From contig CM065176.1 of NCBI GenBank assembly GCA_033026295.1, forward strand, positions 11,139,945 to 11,203,944: a DNA stretch of 64,000 nt, read 5' to 3'. The notes beneath the pieces are model-generated. The model was not told where the DNA came from and made no database searches. It saw only the letters and a program-made list of their open reading frames with translations. Position 1 is the stretch's first letter. Each line of letters starts with the position of its first letter. Made by a program: the position numbers and the translations under genes. This document shows, one piece after another, positions 1 to 10,769 of the stretch. This DNA comes from Channa striata (taxonomy: Eukaryota > Chordata > Actinopteri > Anabantiformes > Channidae).

Positions 1-1290
1 TCAGACACCAGAAAATGTCATCAAAATGCTGCCATTATAGACAGTGTCATCTATTTTTAAGTAGAGTCAAGTTACAGGTTTACGTCAGCCTCCAATAATA
101 GTACACCACTGATCCATTTATAAAGAGGCTTATAACTCGCTTAGTGATAGTGTGAAATATTAACGCTTTATTTGTGGATGAGGTCGAAAGTTTCCCTTTG
201 ACAGGAAAGGCTGTCAAAGCTGCCAGTCAGAAGAAACAGACAAGACAGGAGGAGGGTACAGTGTGCATGCTCTAATGAACAGGAACTTATTAGCGGGAGT
301 ATGTCTATTACTGTCCCACTTGCCTCCCCTCTTTCATTAGCTGCTTATCACGCCCGTTAGTGTCATCTTTAATACTTCACATTTTGATTAGCATATGATC
401 CACAGGGAAAGAAGGAAAAATCACTTTATTAGTGTCAATTACTGCTACAAATGACAATTTCACTGCTTAAATTGTAATTTTACGTTTCCTCCCTGCCAAA
501 GAACAGTGGCTTTGTAATTACAGCAATGAGAAGTGCAAAAGACAAAATGAATTATTCACAATCCTGCTCCTTTCTTGTTCTTTTGAAATCCGCCGGGTCT
601 GTTTGCTCTGCATCTGGCTGGATGTATTACCGATTCCAAAAGAAGAACACAGGTTCTACTCACCGTACGAGTGACGTGTTCAGGTGCTGGAGAACCTGTG
701 CACAGTGTCCAAGAAGTTGACTGCACTCGAGGAGGGAGAGTGTGTGTCGATCTCTCCTTGGCCCATAGGTGACACTGTTGTCTCATATACAGCCGAGGGG
801 GTTTGAAGCCAAGGTTATTGGATGAACAACACAGATGTGATATGGGAGTGTGTAGGCAATGAAACACGCTTCCTGACAGTTATTGACTATGATGCCTATG
901 GCTGGTGCTACTCAAACGGGATACAGTAACCTACATACATTATCGTACTCATCCTTTTTACAGAGAGGTGTGAGAAGCATATGAGAGAGAGAGAGAAACG
1001 TGGGAGGGCGAGAGCTGAGTGCAGAGCCAGTTTGTAGTGAGTGACAGTGAATATTGGTCTATTTGTGCGATATTTGTGAGCCGCAAATGTAACTCTAATT
1101 TAGTCTTAATGTTGATCCGTATGTGCAAGTGCAGCCAATCTGTGATAATAAATCAGTGCTGCTTCTAGTGTTAGCTAGGTTTAAATAACCAAAATGTTAC
1201 TCAAAGCATCAGTTTAAATATGAGGACATCAGTCATAACCAGCAAGGCTGATACATATCTCACATCTGGCTGTGTTTTGAATTTAAAGAT
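1..1290. other. Unique non-coding sequence with a candidate conserved element at about 160-545
   Basis: No ORF here looks like a protein. The block from about 160 to 545 is dense in homeodomain-type cores (ATTA/TAAT). It also has a perfect 9-bp stem, CTTTGACAG at 196-204 and CTGTCAAAG at 211-219, which presents two TGACAG/CTGTCA sites of the MEIS/TGIF type face to face. Such texture is typical of developmental enhancers in fish, but that is inference. The rest of the stretch shows nothing recognisable. Confidence 0.3.
196..219. promoter_or_regulatory. Paired inverted TGACAG (MEIS/TGIF-like) sites
   Basis: Perfect 9-bp arms separated by the 6-nt spacer GAAAGG. Each arm contains TGACAG or its complement, the core bound by TALE homeodomain proteins. 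It sits inside a homeobox-site-rich block. A chance short palindrome cannot be excluded. Confidence 0.25.
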
Positions 1291-1304
1291 ACAGGTCATG
1301 GACT

Positions 1305-1480
1305 GCAGGTAACTTAGCTTAGCATGTGGGGATCTGCAGGGGAATAAAAAAATCTTCCCATCAACACTTCTTAAGCTTATTAACTAACATACAACTAACA
1401 TACTTGTTTCTAGTTGTGTGTTGTTTTTTAATAAAATAAAACGTGTCATGGTGTTATAGTTTTGTGGGAGCTTGTGTTAT
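1305..1480 (+). repeat. Eroded interspersed repeat of percomorph type (family not named)
   Basis: The order of short blocks (GTAACTTAGCTTAGCATG, then a TTAACTAACAT block, then TTGTTTCTAGTTGTG, then GTGTCATGGTGTTATAG) resembles a short repeat that is very common in percomorph fish, in which TTAGCTTAGCATAAAG is followed by an AATTAACA block and a TTGTTT block. The copy is heavily mutated. I recall the repeat by pattern only and cannot assign it to a named family. Confidence 0.35.
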
Positions 1481-1499
1481 CTGCATCACAACAAACATC

Positions 1500-4400
1500 A
1501 CTGAACAGTGCGACACGTCAGATTTTAACACCATGATAACACTAGACTAGTCTCTGCATATTCTACATATATGCAGTAAATTTTCAATACCAATTCTTCA
1601 TCAGTGAGACATATTTCCTGTTTTTTTTGGTGATTTTCGCTATGTGCACTTATTTTCTAAGCAAAACGCTTCCATAGAGTTTACTGCAGTGTCTGTGTCT
1701 AAGTGGCTGAGAATGACGTGCTCTTATCCTCCATTAGCATTTATTGTTGTGCCTGACTTTGCTAAAGTGGTTTAAATGAGACAAAAATACAACAACCACA
1801 ACGACAACAACAATACGTCAAAAAAATGTCAATTAGGTTTATTATGATTTTATAACCTGACATGATTGTTCCACTTATATGAGAAAGTGATTTTTCTGAG
1901 ATAATGCAAAGGTTTCAAATAGGTTTATCATTTTAATAACTAAAGCTTTGATAAAATTCTTTTGTTGACATTGTTTTTTTTTTTGTATTTGATGGGATGA
2001 ATAATGTCCACATGACAGAGAACTCACAGCGGAGTGATAGAAAAGTACGCAATCTTCTGTAATCGGGTGTCGGCCAATCTTACGGGTATCTTGGTTGCCA
2101 TGGAAATATACAATATGCATCCTGTCTTTGTCGATTGTTTATAAAATTACGTCAGCACAGGTTGTCTGCAATCATGAACAGAATGAGCTTTGATGAGTGG
2201 TTAAATTTGGAAGGACTGGTAAAGTACATCACCTGATACACCAGCTCTACATGTGCAGTCTTCCTGTCAGCTAACCACCTGTGTAAGCCAGGGAATGATT
2301 TCTCTGAGCTCACTGAATTAGCTTTAACGCCTCCAGAGCTGTCAGCCTTTTCCTAAAACGACTAGAGATCTCTCACTGCGTGCATATTGTTCTCGTGGTG
2401 TGACTCAGTGAAACTGCATGTCTCAGGGCAAATTAATCAATTTTGACCCTCCCCTGCTGAGTCAAAGCTGCCGTCTGTGGGACAATATTTTGCAGCGTCT
2501 CACATTTTACAGGTAGATATGAACAGGGGAGAAGAAATGGAAACAGAAAACAGCACGGTTCCATGATAATGAGGTGTAATATTTGTAGTTTGTCATATTT
2601 TACCAGTGAGGAAAGTGGGGAGCATCATTTTTGGTTTCTGCATGAGTAGTAACAGTATTCATCATACTGTGGAAATCTGTTCACAAAGTTGCCTTGTTGG
2701 CGCCAGAAAGCTAAACTCCACAGTTTAAAGCCAAGAGTCTGATTATTTTCACTTCCACAACACAATACTCACAGGCCCATACGCACAGTAAAATAGTCTT
2801 GTCGTTGTTTTTGTTCAGTTTATGCTGGCTGTGATGTGCTTGCTTCAAATAAAATCATAATCCTTTTTCTGTATTGTCATGGCATGCAGTTTAATAGTGT
2901 CAGCATGAACATGTGGACTATTTCCACTACGAATGAGTGAGCATGAAATCTGTGGTTTGATTTATTTAGAGGTAGAATGTTGTTGTAGGAAAATATGAGA
3001 GGGTAAAAATTAACCACCCAAAACTATAGTTTAGGTTCAGGTAAAGGCGAAGTTTGCTGCAAGATTTGAATTGGAACCAGACCTCTATGATCTGTACGAT
3101 CTGCTAATAACTTATTTGTTTCTTGTTTACTCTAATCTTACACATATTGCATGTGTAGACTATGCATTCATAGTGTACTGTTGTTGACTGAACTCAAGGA
3201 AAGAAAATGGCGATGTGCTATTTGTGTGCCAACATTAATTTTTAGCAAGTTTAAAACACTTCAGCCTGTTTCTACTTATTATTTGACCAGTTAGGAAAGT
3301 TGATATCATATCATTTGGGATTCCCGCCTTCTGGGACAGGAGAAGTTATTGGTATGACAATCCACAGTACGTGAAAACACATCTGTGTTGACCGACTCTA
3401 TGAATGCAGTTTCAAGCTCCAAAAAAATAGCAAAAATTTTCTGTTAGCGGTTTCAGTTTTGTCTTTGTTACAGAACTGTGGTTCCTCATAGTTCATTGAT
3501 TATTATTTAGCACTTAATGTTAGAGATACTCAGGCTGCAGACAGCATCCAGCAAGGTTTTTCGATAAATAAACATTAAATTCAAAAATGAGGCCGTAATC
3601 ACTATAATGATGCATTGCCAGGCTTTGCTTTTTTATGAAATTTCCAATTAAGGTTTTTTTTCTTCTCCTTTTCTTTTCTTCTCCTTTAAGGGCAAAAAAA
3701 AAACCCCCGATCAATTTCAGGATGTGACTTTGGATGCAACTGAGGAGCTCTGCCATTACAGCGAGTCCTCCTCCTGACCACCATCAGCATACACTTTCTG
3801 CTGACCTGTTCCCCTAAACGAGCGGCCGGTGATGGATGATGGAGTGAGACGGAGACAGGAAAGGAGAGTCGTTCCAGGACGTGTGCCCAACACTTTTGGA
3901 TCCTAGCAGCGATGAAAATGTCTGAGCCCTCCACTCTTGCCACCCATACCTTTCCTTTTCCTTTTGTCTCACTCTCCGTGACTGTCTGTCTCTTGCTCTG
4001 CCATTATGAAGTTAATGGGCTCGCAGCGGGGAAATTTAAACTGTAATTTGAAAGCTTTTCTGAGCAACTTCGACAGTCTAAAAGTGGCACACTATGCCAC
4101 CTGCCGAGTGAACAAATAAGAGAAAGGAGGAGGATTAGAGCAACTGTATGGAAAGAAATGAGCGAGTGAGGGGAGGAGAGCAACAATTAGCATTCCTGGG
4201 GCTGCATGTGTAGCTAATTATGTGTGAGCATTGTGACAGCGAGGCTGTTGAGTGCAGTAATGGGATCCCTGCTGCTTAATGAATATGTCACAAGCCTTTG
4301 TCTGAACTGAAGGAAAGAGACAGTGCTTGATGACCACTGGATCCGCTCTGGACGTCGTGCATGTGTGTTTTTGGACGCTCTTTCCCTTTGCAGGCTTGCA

Positions 4401-5737
4401 CGGTTACGAAGCATTTTTTTGAGTAAAGTGGTTTGCAAACTCATTTTCTCTCACTAACATTATGAACATTCATATATTAGCGGTGACAAACTCGTCTTTG
4501 GATACTTACTGTGATAATGCCGTCTCTGATGTTTGTTAGAACACTCATGAACGCTGCTTTAGGGGGGCAAATATGTACTGAGAGGTGTGCTGAGTCAAAG
4601 ATATAACTGTACCCTAAAAATTGCCAATTTGGGAGCATTTATTGAGTGTGTGAGCGTTCTGTATTCCGGAGACTTGTGAGACTAATGATCAGCGTTGCTA
4701 AAAAAGCCCCCCCTGCTGTTTCTGTCTGGTGTTAATCAATAACAGTTGTGATGTTTGCATGCAAAATATCATTTGGTTTCTGCCAATCTTTGACGTGACA
4801 TTTACTCTTTCACACTAAGAAAAATCAAAACACGAGTGCTCAGATTTCACCCCGCTCTTACATGACATGTGAAGTGGGGGTGCTGGGAGATGCTGCAGCA
4901 CCCCCTGCTGGTGCCCCCCAACAACCCCCCCCCATCCATAATTTTTTTAATACAAAAGCCATAACACTACAAAAATAGATTTCCAAAATACAGTTAATGT
5001 CCTAGAAATTATTTTAAAAGCAGTGCACATCCTTACTAACCTTACTCACATATTATTGAACTTAGAATATTGTTGTTACAGTCAAATACGGAACAAAAAT
5101 GGGATTTTTTTCCCCACAAACCATCAGCCTAAAAGGAATTGCTGTTGCTTTCTTCTCCAAACTCACTGTATGACTAAGCCCAACACTAAAAGGAAGACAG
5201 GCCTTTTCAGAAACTAAAAGGCAAATACACAGAGACCGATATTAGGCAGAAAGCATTAACAGAGCAAAAACGAGAGCAAAATTTGGACTCATCCGGTGGC
5301 CAGAAACCTCCAGAGCTCTCCAAATTATGGATAATGTTTCCCTTTTCGAATTCTCGTGATTTACAGGAAGAATTAATGTTAATTTTAGACCAATAAGAAC
5401 TTTTTATAATACAACAATGCCTCGCTTATAATAAACAAGGCCATTAAATATGATTTGTTTGTTTTATATCTGTGCTAAAACATACATCTATCAAACATAT
5501 GAAAGCAAATATTCTCCGTTACACTGACATGTCGACAGTGACACTGACATTTCCAAAGTCTTTTTATAAATGAAAAAAAAATACAGTACAATTTAGACAC
5601 TCCTCAAATACAATTAAGTCACCATAATCACTTTCTCAAGACAACTGCAAGAAAAGAGAGATTAATGGTGTGGAAGAGCTGTAAGGGAGGGGGCATATTC
5701 TTCACCGTCTTGCCCCTTCCTTTCACCCCCCATCTTT
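1500..5737. other. Unique sequence, no gene seen
   Basis: Only short chance ORFs are present. There is a T/C-rich tract near 3,650-3,700 and a short GC-rich hairpin at 4,876-4,905. The block at about 4,000-4,260 carries ATTA and TAAT cores and looks constrained by eye, without proof. No repeat family is recognised. Confidence 0.5.
4876..4905. repeat. Short perfect GC-rich hairpin
   Basis: GGGGGTGCTG at 4,876-4,885 pairs with CAGCACCCCC at 4,896-4,905 across a 10-nt loop. It is followed by a CCCCCTGCTGGTGCCCCCC run. It may be part of an old repeat. No terminator or RNA role is implied in a eukaryotic genome. Confidence 0.4.
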
Positions 5738-5835
5738 TTTGAACAGCTGAAAAGTCTGAGATACATTATTGGAGCTAATCAGAGGCGAATGAGGAAAGCG
5801 CTGAGGTGAGACAGCTGAAATTACCTCCCTTCTCA
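5738..5835 (+). repeat. Copy A of a diverged paired non-coding segment (partner 51,354-51,460)
   Basis: The core at 5,760-5,812 aligns with 51,387-51,440 on the same strand. The two share GATACATTAT, AGCTAATCAGAG, AATGA and GTGAGAC in the same order with scattered substitutions and one single-base gap. Flanks also correspond loosely: a C/T-rich run and CAGC before the core, and GAATT/AAATT followed by CTCCCTT after it. The pair is old, because many sites differ. It may be a duplicated regulatory element or two copies of an ancient repeat. Confidence 0.55.
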
Positions 5836-8800
5836 GCCTGCCTGTTCTCTGTGCCCCCTTTCACCAAGCCCCTGTCTGCATGTTCTCTGATAGAGGTGGA
5901 GGGGGGAGGACGCCGGCGGTGGGTCGAGCTGAGGTATGTAGCCACAGAGCTGCAGAGTCACAAGAAGCTGATGAAACGATCAACTAATCCAATGAAGTGA
6001 AAATGAAATGAGACGAAGGCTACGATAGACGGTGATTATGACTTGATATAATTTAATTTTTCTTCTCTGTTGTCCAGTTCTTGAGTTTATCTAATAAACA
6101 GAATAATTATCTTTAATAAACAATCCAGAACAAAACACCCTCACATAATAAGAAAACATGAGTAGATTCTAAGGGGGGGGTTCCACCCTCAATTAGGCTT
6201 ATGTTTGACTATGTGGGTGTCATGGATGTCTGTGCAGAGCTGAAAATGGATCATAGTTTCATCTGAGGTGAGGGGGGGGGTGGCAGTGTCCAGAGGTAGT
6301 GGATATGACAGGTGGGAAATAATTGAACCTGTGCCCTGACACATTCCCTAAATCGAGGTTAGACACACCAGGTATATTCAGCAAACACCTACACGCTTAC
6401 AGCAAAAATGAGATTTCCTCTTAATCACATCCATCATGTCAGCGGTTGCAGAAAAAAACTCTTTGCTTCCTCATTCCCTTCACCGACGGCGCATTTCCTC
6501 ATTCCCTTGAGTTGTGTGTTGCCTCTCAACGGCGGCTTTCGGCTGCTCTGAGAATAGTAAGTGCAGAGAGATTGGTGGATCAAGGGCTGAATTTATGGTC
6601 TGAAAAGCTGATCACAAAGAGGTTAGATAAAGCAGGCTTGTGGAAGTTTTCTAATTTGATGTGTTTATACTGCCAGAGAAGGTTCAAGGGGCTTTCGGAA
6701 GCCAAGGAAAAAACAAACTGCTTCAAACGACTGTTTGCCACGCTTATAAATCCTTTGTACTTTATTGACTTGGCATCATATAACAGCTATGGCTGTTTGT
6801 TTAATATAAGTTTGGGAGCAGATAGCGCGGTAGACACACCTTCCCACACATTCGGGCTCACGCACACAAACAATCGTTGCCCTGTGATGCGTGCAACAGT
6901 AAACCATCGCCTCTTCAGCATCTGTCACCGCAGAGGACGATCACCAAGTTTTACAAAGCAGTGACAGCCCCTCTGCCTGTTCTCATTGTCCCTGCTGGCA
7001 GACCACTTCTCCCCCCTGTCCCCTTGCATTATCTCTTTACACATGGCGCTCCTAGCCTACGGATAGACAGGAGGGCTTAAAAGGTTCATTAGGATTTATT
7101 TTTGTTCATTTTGTGGTCTGCCCGTGGAGTATTTTGGTTTCTCCGCAGCAGGACTGACCCTGCGGTTCAAACACTCTAACAGCCCATAAAGAGAGACACG
7201 GCCTGCAGATGACAACCTGCCACAGCCTGGGCCCCGTCATCTGCAGCTAACCAAGCCCTGTAAATAGGTGTCTGGGGTGTCATCGTCTCTGAGGGCTGCC
7301 TTATGGGGAGGTGTATAATAAAACCAAGACTATAAACCTGAGTGTAAGTGGCATAGCCTTGCCTGTGGCTCATGCCGCAACTTTTGGGAAGCAGCCGAAT
7401 GTGCAACCCGAATGTTTTAGTTGTTTGAGAAAGGTGAGAGAGGGAAGAAAAGTGAGGAAACACACGAATCTGCATTAATGTTACTTATTCTTAATGAACA
7501 TAAATGTGCACATGGTTGTATTTCTATATTTGATCACACGTGCATTGCGTAATAAAGATTTAGCATAATTTGACCCCACTTGGAAGATAAAACGTCCAAA
7601 TAACGGAATTCATGGTTATAAGTCTCAAGCCGCTAGAGCTATTTTCTCCCTCTGAGGTTTACTATAGTTTAAGGTTGTATTGCACAACAGCCTGAGAACT
7701 TGGCAGTTCTCACAGTCTGGCCAATAATGATGTTTGCTCTCTTCACAGCGTTGAGGAGAGACGGTCTGTCTTAAGCCTCGGCTTTACAGAAAGGTTTGTT
7801 TTCCAGCAGCTATAAACTGCATATAGCAGTGATATTGGGGGGAGAAGAATGGCCGAGAGCCATCTGCCAAAACGCGAACATCGCAGGCGGCGGCTGTGCT
7901 TTTAAGCATTTCTTGACGTTTCATTTTACGTTATGCTGTCGATGTGTTGACCCTCTGATTCAGATTGAAGCATACATGTAGCTGCAAAATGTTTAAATTA
8001 GGGAACAGAGACAATTCACAATCCTCCTGCTGATTTATGGAAGCGAATGTTTTAAAAAGTGGTGTGTAACAAACAAAGGACGAATGGCTGATAAATTTCC
8101 TTACAAATATTCCAAGATGTGCAATAGTAACAGCAATGGTGGCCAAAGACTGATGCACTGGACCACAGCACTGGTGCCGGATCGTCTGCTTTCAGCTGCT
8201 GTATTACAGCATCTTGTTAAACATCACATGAATGGCTGAGTTTGTGGCTCTTCCACCATATCTGCGTAATGACCACCTTCCTGCAGCCGGGTCCCTGTGA
8301 GAGTCATTATCCCTGATCCAATCGTCGACGACAGGGGAGAAGGATGGGGAGGACGGATGCAAGATGACAGGTTGCAGCGCTTTCTTATGTCCCCCGTATG
8401 TCCCCAGGGGAAGGACTCACCGCCCCCACTTGAATCTACACAACAATTCCACAGAGGAATAAAAAGTAATCAGGACTGTTCATATCAGGACAGCATCAAA
8501 TTTCTGTTCTAGCAAGTCACATATTTATTCACTGATGATCTCCTTGAAGGCGAAGCCTACCAGTTGTGTGCTAGATATCATCCACGTCACTGGGGCTTGG
8601 TCACTTTACATGCGACATGTTCCACGGCATTTGGATATGACGCTTCTATCATTAAGAGGCCGAAGTTGCGCTTTGTGCGTGGTGTAATCTTTTTTTTTGG
8701 TTGTGCATGCACTGGCAGCCCTTTAATAATAATAATGTGCCTTTTTCTTCGTATAAATCAAGGCGTATCCATTGTCAACACACTTTTAATCAATATCTGA

Positions 8801-9317
8801 TTACTAAATTTGATCACTGCTGCCTCCCTTGATAAAACAGAAACCTGTGTGACAAACAATGAATCATCTATTCATAAATTATTGAAATATTAAATACAAC
8901 ATTTTAAAATACTGAACCAAGACAAACAACAGACAAAACTGATTCTAGGAGACAAAGGCCATAGTTTCTTTAAGAGCTTTTTATATTAAGTTGAAAATGT
9001 CCAACATCTAACAACATCTATTTGCCTGTCCCATAAATGATCTGTGTACTGTCCTGGAGCAGCTTTAGAGATTAAGAATCACTGAAACATTTATTGCAAG
9101 ACAGGAAGCAATGCGGTTGTCGTGTAGCTCAGTAAGTGAAGCTGTGCAGTTGTAGGAGGTCGATGATGAAATAGTGTTTTTCCTAATTGGACAGGTTGAC
9201 TGTAGTATTACAGTAAATCCCATTCGAGGACTGGAGAACAGGGCTAATATTTTGTTTCACATAACCGTGATTTTGATGACTGCTGTTAAAATAAGCATAC
9301 TTTAATCATTCTGTACA
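5836..9317. other. Unique sequence, no gene seen
   Basis: The 172-codon ORF at 6,446-6,964 is the second-longest in the window but resembles no family and has no codon or domain signature. A poly-G tract lies at 6,173-6,180. A palindromic pair of E-box-like sites lies at 7,203-7,246. Nothing else is recognisable. Confidence 0.5.
7203..7246. promoter_or_regulatory. Inverted pair of CAGATG/CATCTG E-box sites
   Basis: CTGCAGATGAC at 7,203-7,213 is perfectly complementary to GTCATCTGCAG at 7,236-7,246, with 22 nt between. Both arms contain the CAGATG E-box core used by bHLH factors. The surrounding 7,160-7,320 block is unusually complex and could be a conserved element. The function is inferred. 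Confidence 0.25.
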
Positions 9318-9432
9318 TTATTCTCTTCTTCAGACAGCTCCTGTTGTTTACAGCCTTTTGGTTATGGCAGTGTCGGGACTGAAGAGGCTTTTTGCCGCAG
9401 CTGCAGAGAGGCCCAAGATGGTTGCGTGAAAA
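9318..9432 (+). repeat. 115-bp inverted duplicate, copy 1 (partner 13,839-13,953)
   Basis: Every base of this segment is matched by the reverse complement of 13,839-13,953. I compared the two block by block from TTATTCTC to GCGTGAAAA and found no mismatch. Identity ends abruptly on both sides and I see no target-site duplication or terminal repeat. It begins with a pyrimidine tract and CAG (TTCTCTTCTTCAG) that would serve as a splice acceptor, and GC followed by GTGAAA near its end could act as a donor. No coding potential is evident. Perfect identity implies a recent copy, gene conversion or strong constraint. An assembly artefact is also possible. Confidence 0.9.
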
Positions 9433-9688
9433 TTTACACGATGTCATCAGTGAACACAAGAATGGATGTAATCTGTAAGGCTTTCCTCTGAAATGTACTT
9501 GCTGTTGCAAACTAGTTGCATATGAATGTAAATTCCTGCGAGAAACGACCAGAGGAATTGTCACACTCGAGAGTACAGCTGGGGATGTTTGTGCGCGAAT
9601 TAGCCGAAATATTTTGCTCCGTTTGGCTGAACTTAGTGCGTTCTGTTCAGAAGTCGTTGCTGTGTCTTCTCTTATTTTCTTTTTACAG

Positions 9689-9817
9689 CTGGCTGAGCTG
9701 CTCTGCTGCGAGGAGCCATGTTTTCTAGTATCAGCCGAGCCACACGGCCAAGCTGTGCCTGCTGACGCTGTACTTTGTCAAAGTGGTTCTGCAGTTAATG
9801 CCATTCTCTCTAGTCAG
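9689..9817 (+). other. Exon-like segment with strong splice signals (unconfirmed)
   Basis: A strong acceptor (TTATTTTCTTTTTACAG, AG at 9,687-9,688) is followed by 129 nt and a good donor (CAG then GTAATC at 9,818). In the frame that starts at the first base all 43 codons are open; the other two frames have stops. The translation begins LAELLCCEEPCF and ends AVNAILSSQ; I do not recognise it. The length is a multiple of three, so it would be a symmetrical cassette exon. Matches to splice signals arise by chance every few kilobases, so this needs transcript evidence. Confidence 0.22.
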
Positions 9818-10745
9818 GTAATCTGCCACTCTGCATTGTCTCTTAAGTGCCACGGAATATTGAATTTCGCATTGTGCTTCCCTCTCTATGAGCAAACGAG
9901 TGCAGCTGTTGTAATTTGGTTGAGGGTCATCCACAGGCCCGGTTTTTCTGCATTCATCTCTTGGATTCTTGGAGTTTTGTGATGACGGGAAAAGTGATTT
10001 GTTGCTTTTGAGGTGTAGCAGTTGTTAGCCTTTTTTGGTCTGAACACAGTCAAGTAACAGATACGTATGTGTTCTTCATTAAAGATTCCGCGTTCGTGTC
10101 TTTGCAGAAGTCTAAAAAAAAAAGATTCAATTTCACAGTTGTCCTTAAAATAAAAAGACATTTATTTCAAAACGAAACCAAGGCATGAACTGTCTTAGGA
10201 CATTTATATGATGATTCAGATGGCACTGAAATTGTCATTGAAAATCAAAATGTTGCACTTTCAACCTTATAAATTAAAGAGAAAAATGCATGTGCTCCAA
10301 TTTCCTTTTCATCTATTTCCTTCTCTAAGGGGACAGTCTGCAGACTTGAATCAGACGTTATAGTGTTTTGTGATTCCAGCATGTTCATTTAAGATTGGTT
10401 CAATTTCCTATTACTACAAATTCAAAATGGAATTTTCATATAAATGGCACAGAATGCCCTGCATGTCTTCCTCCTCTGTTCATTCACTGCTGGATGCAGT
10501 TCTCATTACATCGCAGCTCAGTTCAATAAGTTACATTAATGTGCGGATAGTTGTACTTTGAAAAGTTATCTAATTTGTGTGCCCTTCATTTGAAAGTGTG
10601 AAATGTTTTCCTAAAATCTGTATCTGTTTAAGGGATGTCATGATTTTTGGTTTAGTACCACCAAGCTCTTACTTTCATTTCTCCTCACCCTAATGCTACA
10701 CCCCATGCAGTTATTGTATTGATTTTTGGTGTAAGGCTATGCGAG

Positions 10746-10769
10746 GTGTGTGTGTGTGTGTGTGTGTGT
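10746..10769. repeat. (GT)12 microsatellite
   Basis: Uninterrupted GT run of 24 nt in unique surroundings. Confidence 0.95.

Noticed and set aside
1443..1540. Inverted 11-mers TCATGGTGTTA / TAACACCATGA
   Set aside because: The wider arms do not pair, and the left arm lies inside a suspected old repeat. Likely chance or repeat remnant.
6446..6964. 172-codon plus-strand ORF
   Set aside because: No recognisable domain or family resemblance. The length is near the chance maximum for 64 kb at this composition, and no splice or promoter context supports it.
9121..9175. tRNA-like head (GTGTAGCTCAGTAAGTG)
   Set aside because: An A-box-like word is present but no acceptable B box follows, and the stems do not pair. 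Not called as tRNA or SINE.
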